64,000 nt of DNA, taken from the NCBI RefSeq assembly GCF_042651485.1, contig NZ_JBHSDH010000013.1, positions 124,001 through 188,000 on the forward strand, given 5' to 3'. Positions within the stretch are counted from its first letter, which is position 1, and each line of letters begins with the position of its first letter. The notes under the pieces were generated by a model. It did not search any database. It was not told the origin of the DNA and worked only from the letters and a program-made list of their open reading frames with translations. The translations under genes and the position numbers were made by a program. Shown piece by piece: positions 24,890-34,283 of the stretch. Origin of the DNA: Sphingorhabdus_B arenilitoris. Lineage in GTDB: Bacteria > Pseudomonadota > Alphaproteobacteria > Sphingomonadales > Sphingomonadaceae.

Positions 24890-25417
24890 ATGCATAAATT
24901 TATGGCTTTAGGCGCGGTGGCAATGCTCGCGGCCTGTGGTTCGGTATCCGAGCCAGCAAAAGAGGCACCTGTCGTTGCGACCGCCAAATTGATGCGCGGC
25001 GATGCGGAGGTCGGGACAGTGACGCTGACGCAAAAAGGCGAAAATGCCGAAATGTCTTTCCGCGTTGAAGGCTTGCCAACGGGTGGATATGGATTTCACA
25101 TCCACGAAACCGGTAAATGTGAAGGTCCTGATTATAAAAGCGCGGGCGGCCATTGGAACCCGGCGGGCAAAGAACATGGTCTTGAAAATCCCAAAGGCGC
25201 GCATGCCGGTGACCTACCCAATTTGGCAGGTGTCGATGGTCAGGTTACCCGGCTAGAGCGGTCGTTGACGGGGTTAAAGATCACAGGAGAAGGCGGCATG
25301 ATGGACGCCGACGGCGCGGCGATTATGATCCACGCCAAGCCTGACGATAACAAGACCGATCCCAGCGGCGAAAGCGGCGACCGAATTATCTGCGGTGTTT
25401 TTGAACTGGAAAAATAA
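24890..25417 (+). CDS. sodC: Cu-Zn superoxide dismutase lipoprotein
   Basis: 175 residues from ATG 24890 with GGGAG at 24878-24882; 23 codons of open frame upstream are not used. The signal ends in LAAC-G, a lipobox, so the enzyme is anchored in the periplasm. It converts superoxide to peroxide and oxygen. The copper-site pair is in FHIHETGKC, the bridging and zinc ligands in GGHWNPAGKEHG and GAHAGDLPN, the last copper His in AIMIHAKPDD, and the disulfide Cys in KCEG and DRIICGV. It diverges from leuA. Confidence 0.95.
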   Translation: MHKFMALGAVAMLAACGSVSEPAKEAPVVATAKLMRGDAEVGTVTLTQKGENAEMSFRVEGLPTGGYGFHIHETGKCEGPDYKSAGGHWNPAGKEHGLENPKGAHAGDLPNLAGVDGQVTRLERSLTGLKITGEGGMMDADGAAIMIHAKPDDNKTDPSGESGDRIICGVFELEK

Positions 25418-25423
25418 GTGAAT

Positions 25424-25465
25424 GCTGACGGGGCAGGGTGGTTTATCACTTCTCACCCCGTCAGC
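25424..25465. repeat. Inverted repeat after sodC
   Basis: GCTGACGGGG (25424-25433) and CCCCGTCAGC (25456-25465) form a perfect 10 bp stem with a 22-base loop. There is no T-run after it, so it is not a standard terminator; it may still protect or end the sodC transcript. Confidence 0.5.
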
Positions 25466-25522
25466 TGTCCTGATGAAGAAGGCGAAATGTCTGAGCCTGT
25501 TGACAAGGTTTACAGTAGCCTC

Positions 25523-25551
25523 TTGACGTTTACGCAAACGTAAAGTAAAAG
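25523..25551 (+). promoter_or_regulatory. MerR-type promoter/operator (TTTACG-CAAA-CGTAAA)
   Basis: TTGACG (25523-25528) and TAAAAG (25546-25551) are 17 bases apart, and the palindrome TTTACGCAAACGTAAA (25529-25544) fills the spacer, the typical MerR arrangement. The half-sites resemble the LiuR-type motif known for regulators of branched-chain or fatty acid breakdown. Confidence 0.65.
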
Positions 25552-25571
25552 CATGGCATAAGGAACAAGCC

Positions 25572-26051
25572 ATGGACCAAGTGAATTTGTTGAAAAAATC
25601 GGAAGATAGCAGGCGTGCGGACGCCACCATCGATACGCCGGACGAATTGAATCGAGAAACATTTTCCATATCCGATTTGTCTGCCGAATTTGACGTGACT
25701 GCTCGTGCGCTGCGCTTCTATGAAGATCAGGGCCTGATTGCGCCGGAACGGCACGGGCTAACCCGCATATATTCAAAGCGGGACCGGGCCCGGCTCGCGT
25801 GGATATTGCGAGCCAAGCGCGTGGGTTTCTCTTTGGCGGAAATTCGCGAGATGATTGACCTTTATGATTTGAATGACGGCCGCAATATTCAGCGCCGCGT
25901 GACAATCGAAAAATGTAAAGAGCGGATCAAATTACTGACCGCGCAGCGCGACGATATCGAAAGCGCGATTGATGAATTGACCGAATTTGTCTCGGTCGTT
26001 GAAACAGTTGAGGCTGAAGAGACAGCTGTTTCCAAGAAGAAAACTGCGTAA
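25572..26051 (+). CDS. MerR family transcriptional regulator (LiuR-like)
   Basis: 159 residues. A winged-helix MerR DNA-binding domain begins near residue 35 with FSISDLSAEFDVTARALRFY and continues to about 105, followed by a coiled coil (roughly 110-145) for dimerisation and an acidic-then-basic tail. There is no Cys set for metal sensing, so the ligand is more likely an acyl-CoA or other metabolite. AGGA precedes ATG 25572. It lies downstream of its probable operator and 38 bases before the acyl-CoA dehydrogenase gene, which it probably controls along with itself. Confidence 0.88.
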   Translation: MDQVNLLKKSEDSRRADATIDTPDELNRETFSISDLSAEFDVTARALRFYEDQGLIAPERHGLTRIYSKRDRARLAWILRAKRVGFSLAEIREMIDLYDLNDGRNIQRRVTIEKCKERIKLLTAQRDDIESAIDELTEFVSVVETVEAEETAVSKKKTA

Positions 26052-26089
26052 ATATTACCCCTTTCCATTTCTATTTTCAGGAGTGAGTG

Positions 26090-27892
26090 ATGCCACAATA
26101 TCAAGCCCCCGTTAACGACAGCAAATTCATTATCAACGAAGTCCTCGGAATTGACCGTTTTTCAAACCTGCCCGGTTTTGAAAATGCGACCGCCGATATG
26201 ATCGACGCGATTTTGACCGAGGGCGGCAAATTCGTGGAAAATGTTCTATTCCCGCTTAACCAAGTCGGCGATCTGGAAGGCTGCACCCGCCATGAAGATG
26301 GCAGCGTCACAACTCCCACAGGTTTTAAAGAAGCCTATGCGCAATATTGCGAGGCTGGCTGGGGCACATTATCGGCACCCGAAGAATTTGGCGGTCAAGC
26401 CATGCCGCATATCATCAGCATGGCGTTTGAAGAATTTATGGCAAGCTCCAACATGGCCTTTGCTATGTATCCCGGCCTGACCCATGGGGCGATATCGTCG
26501 ATCCTTGCGAAAGGGAGCGACGAGCAAAAAGCGAAATACGTGCCCAATATGGTGTCGGGCAAATGGGGCGGCACGATGAACCTGACGGAGCCGCATTGCG
26601 GCACTGATCTCGGCCTGATCCGCACCAAAGCCGTTCCCAATGGCGATGGTTCGCATGCGATCACCGGAACCAAGATTTTCATCAGTTCTGGTGAGCATGA
26701 CATGACCGAAAATATCATCCATCTGGTGCTCGCCAAAACCCCCGATGCGCCGGATAATGTGAAGGGCATTTCGCTATTCATCGTGCCCAAATTCTTGGTC
26801 AATGACGATGGCAGTTTGGGTGAGCGCAACACTCTGTCTTGCGGGTCCATCGAACATAAAATGGGTATTCACGGCAATTCGACTTGCGTGATGAATTATG
26901 ACGGCGCGGTGGGCTATTTGGTTGGAGAAGAGAATAAGGGCCTTGCCGCCATGTTCATCATGATGAACGTCGCCCGTTTGGGCGTTGGACAACAGGGCCT
27001 TGGCATTGCGGAAGTCGCTTATCAAAATGCAGTGCATTATGCCAACGATCGGCGTCAGGGCAGGGCGCTGACCGGTCCCAAAGACACCAGTGAAAAGGCC
27101 GACACTTTATTTGTGCATCCCGATGTGCGCCGGATGCTGATGGATGCAAAGGCGTTTACCGAAGGTTTCCGGGCGCTATGTCTATGGGGCGCGTTGCAGG
27201 CGGATTTAATTCACAAGGCGCAGACGGAAGAAGACCGGCAAATGGCCGATGACCTCCTGTCGCTCCTGACACCTGTTATCAAAGGTTATGGCACCGACAA
27301 AGGATATGAAATCGCCACCAACGCACAGCAGGTTTATGGCGGTCATGGCTATATTGGCGAATGGGGCATGGAACAATATGTCCGCGATGCCCGGATCACC
27401 ATGATTTATGAAGGCACAAATGGCGTGCAGGCGATGGACCTTGTTGGACGTAAGCTGGCGCAAAATGGCGGCCGCGCGGTGCAGGCTTTGTTCAAAGTGG
27501 TTGATGAAGAATGCGCAGCGGCCAAATCCAATGACAAGCTATCCGATCTGGCCGAGCGGTTGGAAAAAGCCAATGGTGAGTTGAAGGATGCGACCATGTG
27601 GTTCATGCAAAATGGAATGGCTAATCCTGATAATGTGGGGGCAGGCGCGCATCATTATATGCATATCATGGGTATTGTCGCGCTTGGTTTGCAATGGCTG
27701 CGTATGTCGGATGCCGCGCTTCGGGCGCTGGATGCAGGTACGGGCAATGCCAAATTTTACGAGGCAAAGCTGGTCACTGCACGCTATTTCACAGAACGCT
27801 TCATTCCAGAAGCAGGCGCTCTACGCCGCAAAATTGAGGCAGGCAGCGAAGCGATTATGGCGCTGGAGCCAGAAATGTTCGCCGTCGCATAA
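26090..27892 (+). CDS. Acyl-CoA dehydrogenase, about 600-residue form (DmdC/FadE-like)
   Basis: 600 residues from ATG 26090 (CAGGA at 26079; an in-frame GTG at 26087 is less likely). FAD enzyme that introduces the alpha-beta double bond in acyl-CoA. It has the N-terminal helical domain, the middle beta domain with NLTEPHCGTDLGLIRTKA and TGTKIFISSGEHDM, and the C-terminal domain with the catalytic Glu in MIYEGTNGVQAMDL. The extra C-terminal extension (about 480-600) marks the DmdC-like group acting on long-chain or 3-methylmercaptopropionyl-CoA. Probably regulated by the MerR protein upstream. Confidence 0.92.
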   Translation: MPQYQAPVNDSKFIINEVLGIDRFSNLPGFENATADMIDAILTEGGKFVENVLFPLNQVGDLEGCTRHEDGSVTTPTGFKEAYAQYCEAGWGTLSAPEEFGGQAMPHIISMAFEEFMASSNMAFAMYPGLTHGAISSILAKGSDEQKAKYVPNMVSGKWGGTMNLTEPHCGTDLGLIRTKAVPNGDGSHAITGTKIFISSGEHDMTENIIHLVLAKTPDAPDNVKGISLFIVPKFLVNDDGSLGERNTLSCGSIEHKMGIHGNSTCVMNYDGAVGYLVGEENKGLAAMFIMMNVARLGVGQQGLGIAEVAYQNAVHYANDRRQGRALTGPKDTSEKADTLFVHPDVRRMLMDAKAFTEGFRALCLWGALQADLIHKAQTEEDRQMADDLLSLLTPVIKGYGTDKGYEIATNAQQVYGGHGYIGEWGMEQYVRDARITMIYEGTNGVQAMDLVGRKLAQNGGRAVQALFKVVDEECAAAKSNDKLSDLAERLEKANGELKDATMWFMQNGMANPDNVGAGAHHYMHIMGIVALGLQWLRMSDAALRALDAGTGNAKFYEAKLVTARYFTERFIPEAGALRRKIEAGSEAIMALEPEMFAVA

Positions 27893-27932
27893 TAGACTTT
27901 CAAACGAGGCTGCTTAAGCGGCCCGTTCATAA

Positions 27933-27991
27933 ACGCTTCGCCACAGGAATCCCGGGGGCATTTTCGGGATCAGTATGGCGGAGCGTTTTTT
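27933..27991 (+). terminator. Rho-independent terminator after the acyl-CoA dehydrogenase gene
   Basis: acgcttcgcca (27933-) pairs with tggcggagcgt (to about 27986; one G-T pair) around an inner ATCCCG/CGGGAT hairpin, followed by tttttt. Confidence 0.75.
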
Positions 27992-28087
27992 ATCAATAGG
28001 CTCCAAATTTATACGCCATTTCAGGGCGCTATTATAAATAATTTTACATTAACCATATGGTAAGCGCGCCGGATTATTCGGTTATCC

Positions 28088-30136
28088 ATGGGTAATAAAA
28101 TCTTCTTGGCCGTTCGCGCGAAATTCCTTGGTTTATCGATTGGCTGGACATTGTCGCTGATCCTGCTGCTCGGTTTGATTCCGGCATTGGTGATGGGCAA
28201 TTACTTTGTCGCTGATAAAATGGTAGAAACGGATAGTGTCGAACGTGAGCTGATCGGGTTGGACCTTTTGCGGCAAATTCAGCCAGTTGATCAAATGATA
28301 GCGCATAGCTCGGAAGATACAGGCCTGCGCGCTGCTGAGGCGAAAAAGGCCCATGCCACTCTCAAACGGATTGTTGACGAGGGTGCCACTGTGCAGCGGT
28401 TGAACAGCGTCAAAACCGCTGACGCCGTTTTGCGAGTCTTGGACGCGATGAAAAATGGCATCGACACCGATGGCCGCCGCGAGATGGACAATTTCATCCG
28501 GCGCATTGGTAATCAATCCGGGCTATTGCTCGATTCAGAGATTGATAGCCGTTATTTGGCCAATATGGTGTTGCTGCGGTCTCGCGAAGTCGCCCGCGCC
28601 GGGCATGAGCTGGAGGCGGCCTATCCCGATATAACGGGCCCCCGTGATCCGCTTTACCTGATCTTGCGGCACAAGCTGGCATCATCAGCGGCGGATTTAC
28701 AAAATTCGATGACCAACGCGATTGAAGGTGATCCGTCCGGTGATCTCGCCCGCGGTAAAGCCATGGAGACATTGAACGCTGTTGTTTCAGAAGTGAATAG
28801 TATCACGCAGAGCAAACAGATCGGTCAAAGTCACGAGCGGCTGCATCAATTGCTCGAGAAAAACTGGATGGCGACCAGCAACGCCCTTCAGGTGAGCCTG
28901 CAACAGCGGCAGCAATCCATCAAGACCGAGCTATATGCCGGCCTGATCGCGTGTGTAATTGCGGTTGTGATCGTTGCGTTAATGGCGGGCCTTCTTATCT
29001 CTGCGCTCACGTCGGGCATGCGCAGCATCAGCGCCCGGCTCGGCGATTTGTCCGAAGGCGACTATCTGTCTCCCGTGCCTTGCGCTGAATTTACCAATGA
29101 CATCGGAATTATCGCAGGCGCGTTGCAAGATTTTATCGACATGAGCGGTGCATTTGAAAATGAACGCAGGCGCTCACAACAGGAACTGGAACGGGTTGTA
29201 GCTGACGTGAAGGCGCAGAATGAACAATTGCTCGCTGACGCGTTACAACAGCAAGCTGAGGCCAGCATATTGGAGCGGCAAATGGTCGCGCGGCTGGCAG
29301 CGGATTTGGAGACACAGGTATCGGGATTGCTCGCACAGTCGGGCGTTTCTGCCGCGCAAATGAAGCAAGAAGCCGCCGCCATGGCGGGCAGCGTCGATGG
29401 CGTGCAAAAGGAATCCAACGCCGCCGCTAAAGCAGCAAAAGAAATTCGCACCGCAGTGCAAAATGTAGTGCCGACAGTGGAAACGGTATCTGGGGAACTT
29501 AGCCGCTATACCCAATCGCTCGGCGATGCGCGCAGCCTTGCTAATGATGCTGTCGACCGTGTGGGCAAAGCCAACCAGAAAATCTCCGAATTTGACCAAG
29601 CAACGAAAAATGCCGCAAAAATGTTGCAGACAATTACCGCCGTTGCACATCGTACCAATATGCTGGCGCTAAATGCGTCGATTGAAGCGATGCGTGTTGG
29701 CGAGGCGGGTCAGGGTTTCATGGTGGTTGCAGGCGAGGTTAAGGCGCTGGCGCGTTCCACCCGCAATACCGCCCATGAAATTGCGCAGCAAATAGCGGCG
29801 ATGGAAGGCGCAAATCAATCGGTCACGGCGGCTTTTGATGAGGTGCTGCAGGTCGTCAATATATTGGCCAGCCGGTCGGTGAGTGTCGCGGGCGGGATGG
29901 ATGAACAGGCCGCCGCAATTGCGAGAGTGGAAAGCGCGATACAACAGGCAACCGCTGCGCTTTCCCATTTGGTAGACCGCGTGAGCTCTGCCGATATATC
30001 GGCGGAATCGGCGAAGCAAAAGACACAAGAGATGCTAAGCGCCAGTGAAAATGTGTCGGTGAATTTCGGGCAGCTGGACGGCACGGTCCGCGACTTTCTC
30101 GGCAATATTCAAAATGCGCAGGCCAAGGCAGCCTAA
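28088..30136 (+). CDS. Methyl-accepting chemotaxis protein
   Basis: 682 residues. One transmembrane segment at about 18-38, an external helical region of about 240 residues, a second segment at about 280-305 (GLIACVIAVVIVALMAGLLI), a HAMP domain to about 350, and a long signalling coiled coil. The hairpin tip matches the MCP core: IEAMRVGEAGQGFMVVAGEVKALARS-type, with small changes from the usual EAARAGE. It signals to CheA/CheW; no che genes are in the window. The ligand is unknown. Confidence 0.9.
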   Translation: MGNKIFLAVRAKFLGLSIGWTLSLILLLGLIPALVMGNYFVADKMVETDSVERELIGLDLLRQIQPVDQMIAHSSEDTGLRAAEAKKAHATLKRIVDEGATVQRLNSVKTADAVLRVLDAMKNGIDTDGRREMDNFIRRIGNQSGLLLDSEIDSRYLANMVLLRSREVARAGHELEAAYPDITGPRDPLYLILRHKLASSAADLQNSMTNAIEGDPSGDLARGKAMETLNAVVSEVNSITQSKQIGQSHERLHQLLEKNWMATSNALQVSLQQRQQSIKTELYAGLIACVIAVVIVALMAGLLISALTSGMRSISARLGDLSEGDYLSPVPCAEFTNDIGIIAGALQDFIDMSGAFENERRRSQQELERVVADVKAQNEQLLADALQQQAEASILERQMVARLAADLETQVSGLLAQSGVSAAQMKQEAAAMAGSVDGVQKESNAAAKAAKEIRTAVQNVVPTVETVSGELSRYTQSLGDARSLANDAVDRVGKANQKISEFDQATKNAAKMLQTITAVAHRTNMLALNASIEAMRVGEAGQGFMVVAGEVKALARSTRNTAHEIAQQIAAMEGANQSVTAAFDEVLQVVNILASRSVSVAGGMDEQAAAIARVESAIQQATAALSHLVDRVSSADISAESAKQKTQEMLSASENVSVNFGQLDGTVRDFLGNIQNAQAKAA

Positions 30137-30212
30137 GAGTGCGGAACCATCCGAAACGGAGTATCGGGTCAGATACTAACGCCGAAAAGCCGCCCAAATG
30201 CTGGATTGCGAC

Positions 30213-30239
30213 GAGCCGTTAGCCCTTTGCACGGCTCTT
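30213..30239 (+). terminator. Weak terminator-like hairpin after the chemoreceptor gene
   Basis: GAGCCGT (30213-30219) and ACGGCTC (30231-30237) form a 7 bp stem followed by only two Ts. Confidence 0.35.
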
Positions 30240-30323
30240 ATGGTCGAATTGCGCTGGCTATGATGACCAAGCTTGTCATAGTGATCAAATCAAACAGGGG
30301 GTTGGCTTTTTAAGGAGCAACCA

Positions 30324-30668
30324 ATGTTGAAACCAACCCTGAGGGTCGCACTCTCAACTCCGTTAATTGCAATAGCAATGATCGGCATTTCTGGAAATGC
30401 TACCGCCGCAATAGGCGGGCAGGATTCACCGGAAGAACCAATGGCGAAAGACGCGCCGAATTCAGACAGCGCCGTACCGGCCCCCACCATCGACACCAAC
30501 AGCGATGGCAAACCCGATGCCTGGGATAGGGACGGGAATGGTGTTCCCGATGCCTGGGACACGAACGATGATGGCAAGCCTGATTTGGTGGATAATGACG
30601 GCGATGGCCGCCCGGATAATGGCGAAGGACCGCCGCCAGCCGAAGAGGCAGAGCAGCCACAACGCTGA
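30324..30668 (+). CDS. Exported protein with Asp-rich calcium-binding-type repeats
   Basis: 114 residues. AAGGAG precedes the ATG. A signal peptide runs to about residue 29 (NATA-AIGG). The C-terminal half has four units of the form D-x-N/D-x-D-G-x-P-D (DTNSDGKPD, DRDGNGVPD, DTNDDGKPD, DNDGDGRPD), like thrombospondin type-3 or dockerin calcium loops, then an acidic Pro/Glu tail. It probably binds Ca2+ in the periplasm or outside. A single gene with its own terminator. Confidence 0.85.
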   Translation: MLKPTLRVALSTPLIAIAMIGISGNATAAIGGQDSPEEPMAKDAPNSDSAVPAPTIDTNSDGKPDAWDRDGNGVPDAWDTNDDGKPDLVDNDGDGRPDNGEGPPPAEEAEQPQR

Positions 30669-30700
30669 TCGTTATTTTTGCGATAGAGGGGCAGTTTAAC

Positions 30701-30735
30701 TCGCCGGGGTCTCTGGTCAGCCCCGGCGATTTTTT
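30701..30735 (+). terminator. Rho-independent terminator of the Asp-repeat exoprotein gene
   Basis: tcgccgggg (30701-30709) pairs perfectly with ccccggcga (30721-30729), then tttttt. Confidence 0.88.
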
Positions 30736-30767
30736 GCGCGCCCAAAACGGATGTTTGCAATCTGCCT

Positions 30768-31955
30768 TTATCGTTTCATACATTGCCGCTTGTCTTTGCG
30801 CGGATAAATGGTGCAATTCCACAGCGCCTTTTCAAAGCCATTTTTTTCATCGCGTAAATAGCTGAAGACCATCGAATTGCGTCCCGCTTCGCCAATCTCT
30901 CCTACCTCCGGGACGCTTCCCCCATCGAGCCATCCCATGATTTTGCAGTAGCTTTTGCCAGCACATTTCGCGTTGGCGAGCGCGAGATATTCCTCGGCAT
31001 TGCCCGATGCTGACAATAGCATGCGGGTTGATTTTCCGGCATTGACTTCTTTTTTGGCGGGCGTGAAGGTCCCTGTATAACGGTTGTTTTCGTCCATAAT
31101 GATACCATTGGGCAGCGCGCCATTTCCGGGACCGTTATCAGCAATATTTTCGGCGGCTTCCCCCGGCAATGTCATGTCGGCGCTGCGGTGAAACAGAGAT
31201 ATTGGGGCCAGCTTCGCCACCAATGGCTCATACCCGCTGATTGTTCGCCGATAGGCGGCGGGCCGCCCCCATCCGCCCGGCCAGCGAAAGAATAAATGCG
31301 TGCCGACCGACGTGATTTTTTCCAGACTATCACTCCAATAAGGAACAACCCAGTCCGTATGATAATGGGTGGCAAGGCCAACGGGCGCGTAGACATTGCC
31401 CATAAGCGCCGAGCTTGCAATTTGCCGCGCGGCTCCCCAGGCAGCGCCGCTATAGCGCCGTGCCAACGCGCCGTCACAGGTGAAGGTAAACTGACATCCC
31501 GTCCGCCGCTCACTACCCTGAAATACGACCCCGCAAATGGATTTAGGAAAAGCCGGGTGGCGAGCGCGGTTGATGACAACCTGCGCAACCGCACGTTGAC
31601 CGGTGGCGTCATTGCCTGCTTCATATAGAACGGCAGCAGTCAGGCAGTCGGTTGCGCGGGCCAGTGCGGCGGCATCGCCCGCAAATTGAAAGGGCGATGC
31701 CGGAGGATTGGGCGCAGCGGAAAAAGGAATTTCGGCGTTAATCGCCTGCGCATCTTTTGCCGCCAATGGTTTAAACGCAACCGGTTCAATGGCGGGCGGC
31801 GGTATGGCCATGCGCGCCTCATTATCAGCCGCTGTTTCATTTTTGCCGCCATATTCCCCGGTTGGTTTCGCCAGCAACAAGGCGGCAAGACAGGCGGTGA
31901 CGAGCGCCGCAGGGGCAGCGATCCCCAAACGGTATCTGGCGCTATTGCTGATCAA
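30768..31955 (-). CDS. Cell wall hydrolase (SleB/CwlJ, Hydrolase_2)
   Basis: 395 residues from TTG 31955. An N-terminal membrane/signal segment (residues 10-30) is followed by a Pro-rich linker and a SleB-type catalytic domain at about 100-235: VLYEAGND with the likely catalytic Glu, RTGCQFTFTCDG, and ATHYHTDWVVPYW through GTHLFFRW. The remaining 160 residues are of unknown type, with Cys pairs near the end. SleB-like proteins cleave peptidoglycan as lytic transglycosylases or amidases; here it is probably periplasmic. It starts 9 bases after the cysK stop, so it is cotranscribed with cysK. Confidence 0.85.
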   Translation of the reverse strand: MISNSARYRLGIAAPAALVTACLAALLLAKPTGEYGGKNETAADNEARMAIPPPAIEPVAFKPLAAKDAQAINAEIPFSAAPNPPASPFQFAGDAAALARATDCLTAAVLYEAGNDATGQRAVAQVVINRARHPAFPKSICGVVFQGSERRTGCQFTFTCDGALARRYSGAAWGAARQIASSALMGNVYAPVGLATHYHTDWVVPYWSDSLEKITSVGTHLFFRWPGGWGRPAAYRRTISGYEPLVAKLAPISLFHRSADMTLPGEAAENIADNGPGNGALPNGIIMDENNRYTGTFTPAKKEVNAGKSTRMLLSASGNAEEYLALANAKCAGKSYCKIMGWLDGGSVPEVGEIGEAGRNSMVFSYLRDEKNGFEKALWNCTIYPRKDKRQCMKR

Positions 31956-31964
31956 TCTATTGCC

Positions 31965-32882
31965 CTAGCTTTCTGGTAGGAAATCGGGAACCGACAGATA
32001 TCTTTCGCCCGTATCATAGTTGAAGCCCATAATCCGTTTGCCGGAAAGTTCGGGCAATTTTTGCGCAATCGCCGCCAGCGTCGCGCCCGATGATATGCCG
32101 ACCAGCATCCCTTCTTCTGCGGCGGAGCGGCGGGCCATTTCCTTTGCATCTTCGGGGTCAACAGTGATCGCGCCGTCAATCGAGCCAGTGTGCAAATTAC
32201 CGGGGATAAAGCCGGCGCCAATGCCTTGAATCGGATGGGGTCCAGGTTGCCCGCCGCTGATGACCGGAGAGCCAGCTGGTTCAACCGCATATACTTTCAA
32301 ATGCGGCCAATGTTTTTTAAGCTCCTCTGCGCAGCCGGTAATATGGCCGCCCGTGCCAACGCCGGTAATCATAACGTCAATGGGGGAGTCGGCGAAATCG
32401 GCCAGTATTTCCTGCGCTGTGGTGCGGATGTGGACGGCCACGTTGGCGGGATTGTCAAACTGCTGCGGCATCCATGCGCCGGGCGTGTTTTCGGTCAGCT
32501 CAATGGCGCGTTCGATTGCGCCTTTCATGCCTTTTTCCTTTGGCGTCAGGTCGAAACTTGCGCCATAGGCCAGCATTAAACGGCGGCGTTCGAGCGACAT
32601 GGATTCGGGCATGACCAAAATCAGCTTATAGCCCTTCACCGCCGCCGCCATCGCAAGGCCAACGCCGGTATTGCCCGATGTCGGCTCGATAATCGTTCCA
32701 CCGGGCTGCAAATCGCCATTCTGCTCCGCAGCCTCAATCATGGCCAGACCGATCCGGTCCTTAATCGAACCGCCGGGATTGGCGCGTTCGGATTTAATCC
32801 ACACTTCGGCATCGCCAAATAAGCGGTTGATCCGGATATGCGGCGTGTTGCCGATTGTTTCGAGGATCGTTTGGGCTTTCAT
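31965..32882 (-). CDS. cysK: Cysteine synthase A (O-acetylserine sulfhydrylase)
   Basis: 305 residues from ATG 32882, with AAAGGAAAC upstream. PLP enzyme making cysteine from O-acetylserine and sulfide. The PLP Lys is in NPGGSIKDR, the substrate loop is PTSGNTGVGLA, and the phosphate-binding loop is GVGTGGHITG. A standard bacterial CysK, unlike the second synthase at 60103. It follows the MFS gene by 13 bases; the possible link is export of or tolerance to thiols (inference). Confidence 0.95.
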   Translation of the reverse strand: MKAQTILETIGNTPHIRINRLFGDAEVWIKSERANPGGSIKDRIGLAMIEAAEQNGDLQPGGTIIEPTSGNTGVGLAMAAAVKGYKLILVMPESMSLERRRLMLAYGASFDLTPKEKGMKGAIERAIELTENTPGAWMPQQFDNPANVAVHIRTTAQEILADFADSPIDVMITGVGTGGHITGCAEELKKHWPHLKVYAVEPAGSPVISGGQPGPHPIQGIGAGFIPGNLHTGSIDGAITVDPEDAKEMARRSAAEEGMLVGISSGATLAAIAQKLPELSGKRIMGFNYDTGERYLSVPDFLPES

Positions 32883-32895
32883 AGGGCAGTTTCCT

Positions 32896-34164
32896 TTATG
32901 CTTTTTTGTCGCCGTTTTGCAGCTCCGGCGGGGGATCAAATGTCTTGGCAGCGCCCAATTCGGGGAATAAACGCGACCAGAATCCGGTTACGACTATAGC
33001 AGCTGTGCCGCCCGCGACAATGGCCACTATCGGCCCAACAAACACCGCCAATGCGCCGGTGAAGGCGTCGCCCAATTCATTCGATGCGCTGATCGTCATC
33101 TGGCTGACGGCGCCGACGCGGCCGCGTTTGTCATCGGGGGTGTATAGCTGGATGAGCGTGGAACGAATGAACACGCCGAACATATCCGCTGCGCCGCATA
33201 GCGCAAGGCATAGCATCGAAAGCGGCAAGAGCGGCGATAGTCCAAACCCAATCGTGCCAAGTCCGAATATTGCCATCGCGGCTAGCATTTTATTGCCCAC
33301 ATTATGCGCCAGCGGGCGATAGGAAAACCAAGCCGCAACGATCGCAGCACCCACAGCAGGCGAAGCGGCGAGCAGCGACAGGCCGGTTTCGTCCGCATGC
33401 AATATATCCTTCGCAAATACCGGGATCATTGCCTGCGCACCTGCCAAAAACATCACCATCAAATCCAGCGAGATTGCGCCCAGCACCAACTTGTTGGTCC
33501 AGACATAGGCCATGCCATCGGCCACTTGCCGCATTGGCCCCTTGCTGCGATCAATATGGCTGCGCGCGACAGGGCCGATGCGCATCATCGCGGTAAAGGA
33601 TAGGGCATATAAACCAGCACAGATGATATAGGGCAGGGCGTCGTTGACCTTATATAACGGCCCCGCCAGCCCCGGCCCGATAATGACACCCACTTGCCAA
33701 GCGATCGTCGATAGCGCGATGGCGCGCGGCAATGAAGCGGCGGGGACCAGATTGGGGGTCAGCGCGGTCATCGCAGGGCCGATAAAGGCGCGGCAAATGC
33801 CAAGCAGCACCGAAATGGCATAAATCGCATAAAGCGTTATGTGCCCCGTGACGGTCAGCAGCGCCAGCGTGGCCGCTATCCCAAATTGCGCGAACAGCAC
33901 CGTCCGAGCGATCCAGCGCCGGTCAAGCCGGTCGGCGACCCAACCGACAAGCGGCGTGAGGATGAATAAAGGTACGAATTGCAGCAGGCCGAGCAAGCCC
34001 AATATCCCGGCCGAAGCCGCCACCCCCATATCGGCTCTCGCCAGATTATAGGCTTGCCATCCGATAATCAGCATCATTGCATATTGCGACAGCATCGATG
34101 CAAAGCGGGAGAACCACAAATAGCGGAAATTCGCGATAGTGAGCGGATGGGGGGCGTCGGTCAT
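32896..34164 (-). CDS. MFS transporter (EntS/MFS_3-like)
   Basis: 422 residues from ATG 34164; the 18 extra codons upstream in the open frame look unused. Twelve hydrophobic segments. The loop after segment 2 reads GWVADRLDRRWIAR, the MFS signature. The overall pattern (NFRYLWFSRFASMLSQYAMM at the start) is that of the MFS_3 exporters that include the enterobactin exporter EntS. Substrate unknown. It leads a minus-strand unit with cysK and the cell wall hydrolase and diverges from the DUF885 gene. Confidence 0.88.
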   Translation of the reverse strand: MTDAPHPLTIANFRYLWFSRFASMLSQYAMMLIIGWQAYNLARADMGVAASAGILGLLGLLQFVPLFILTPLVGWVADRLDRRWIARTVLFAQFGIAATLALLTVTGHITLYAIYAISVLLGICRAFIGPAMTALTPNLVPAASLPRAIALSTIAWQVGVIIGPGLAGPLYKVNDALPYIICAGLYALSFTAMMRIGPVARSHIDRSKGPMRQVADGMAYVWTNKLVLGAISLDLMVMFLAGAQAMIPVFAKDILHADETGLSLLAASPAVGAAIVAAWFSYRPLAHNVGNKMLAAMAIFGLGTIGFGLSPLLPLSMLCLALCGAADMFGVFIRSTLIQLYTPDDKRGRVGAVSQMTISASNELGDAFTGALAVFVGPIVAIVAGGTAAIVVTGFWSRLFPELGAAKTFDPPPELQNGDKKA

Positions 34165-34283
34165 TGTTTTTGCGCCTAACCGCTTGTCGTTGGTCAGGCA
34201 ATGGCAGATGTTCGTCAAAAAGATTCTGGCGCTAGCTTCCTGACTGGTGCAAACACGGCGTCTGGAAATTTTGGGAGAGTAAG

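Noticed and set aside
25424..25465. Classical terminator after sodC
   Set aside because: The stem is perfect but no T-run follows on either strand, so it is listed only as an inverted repeat.
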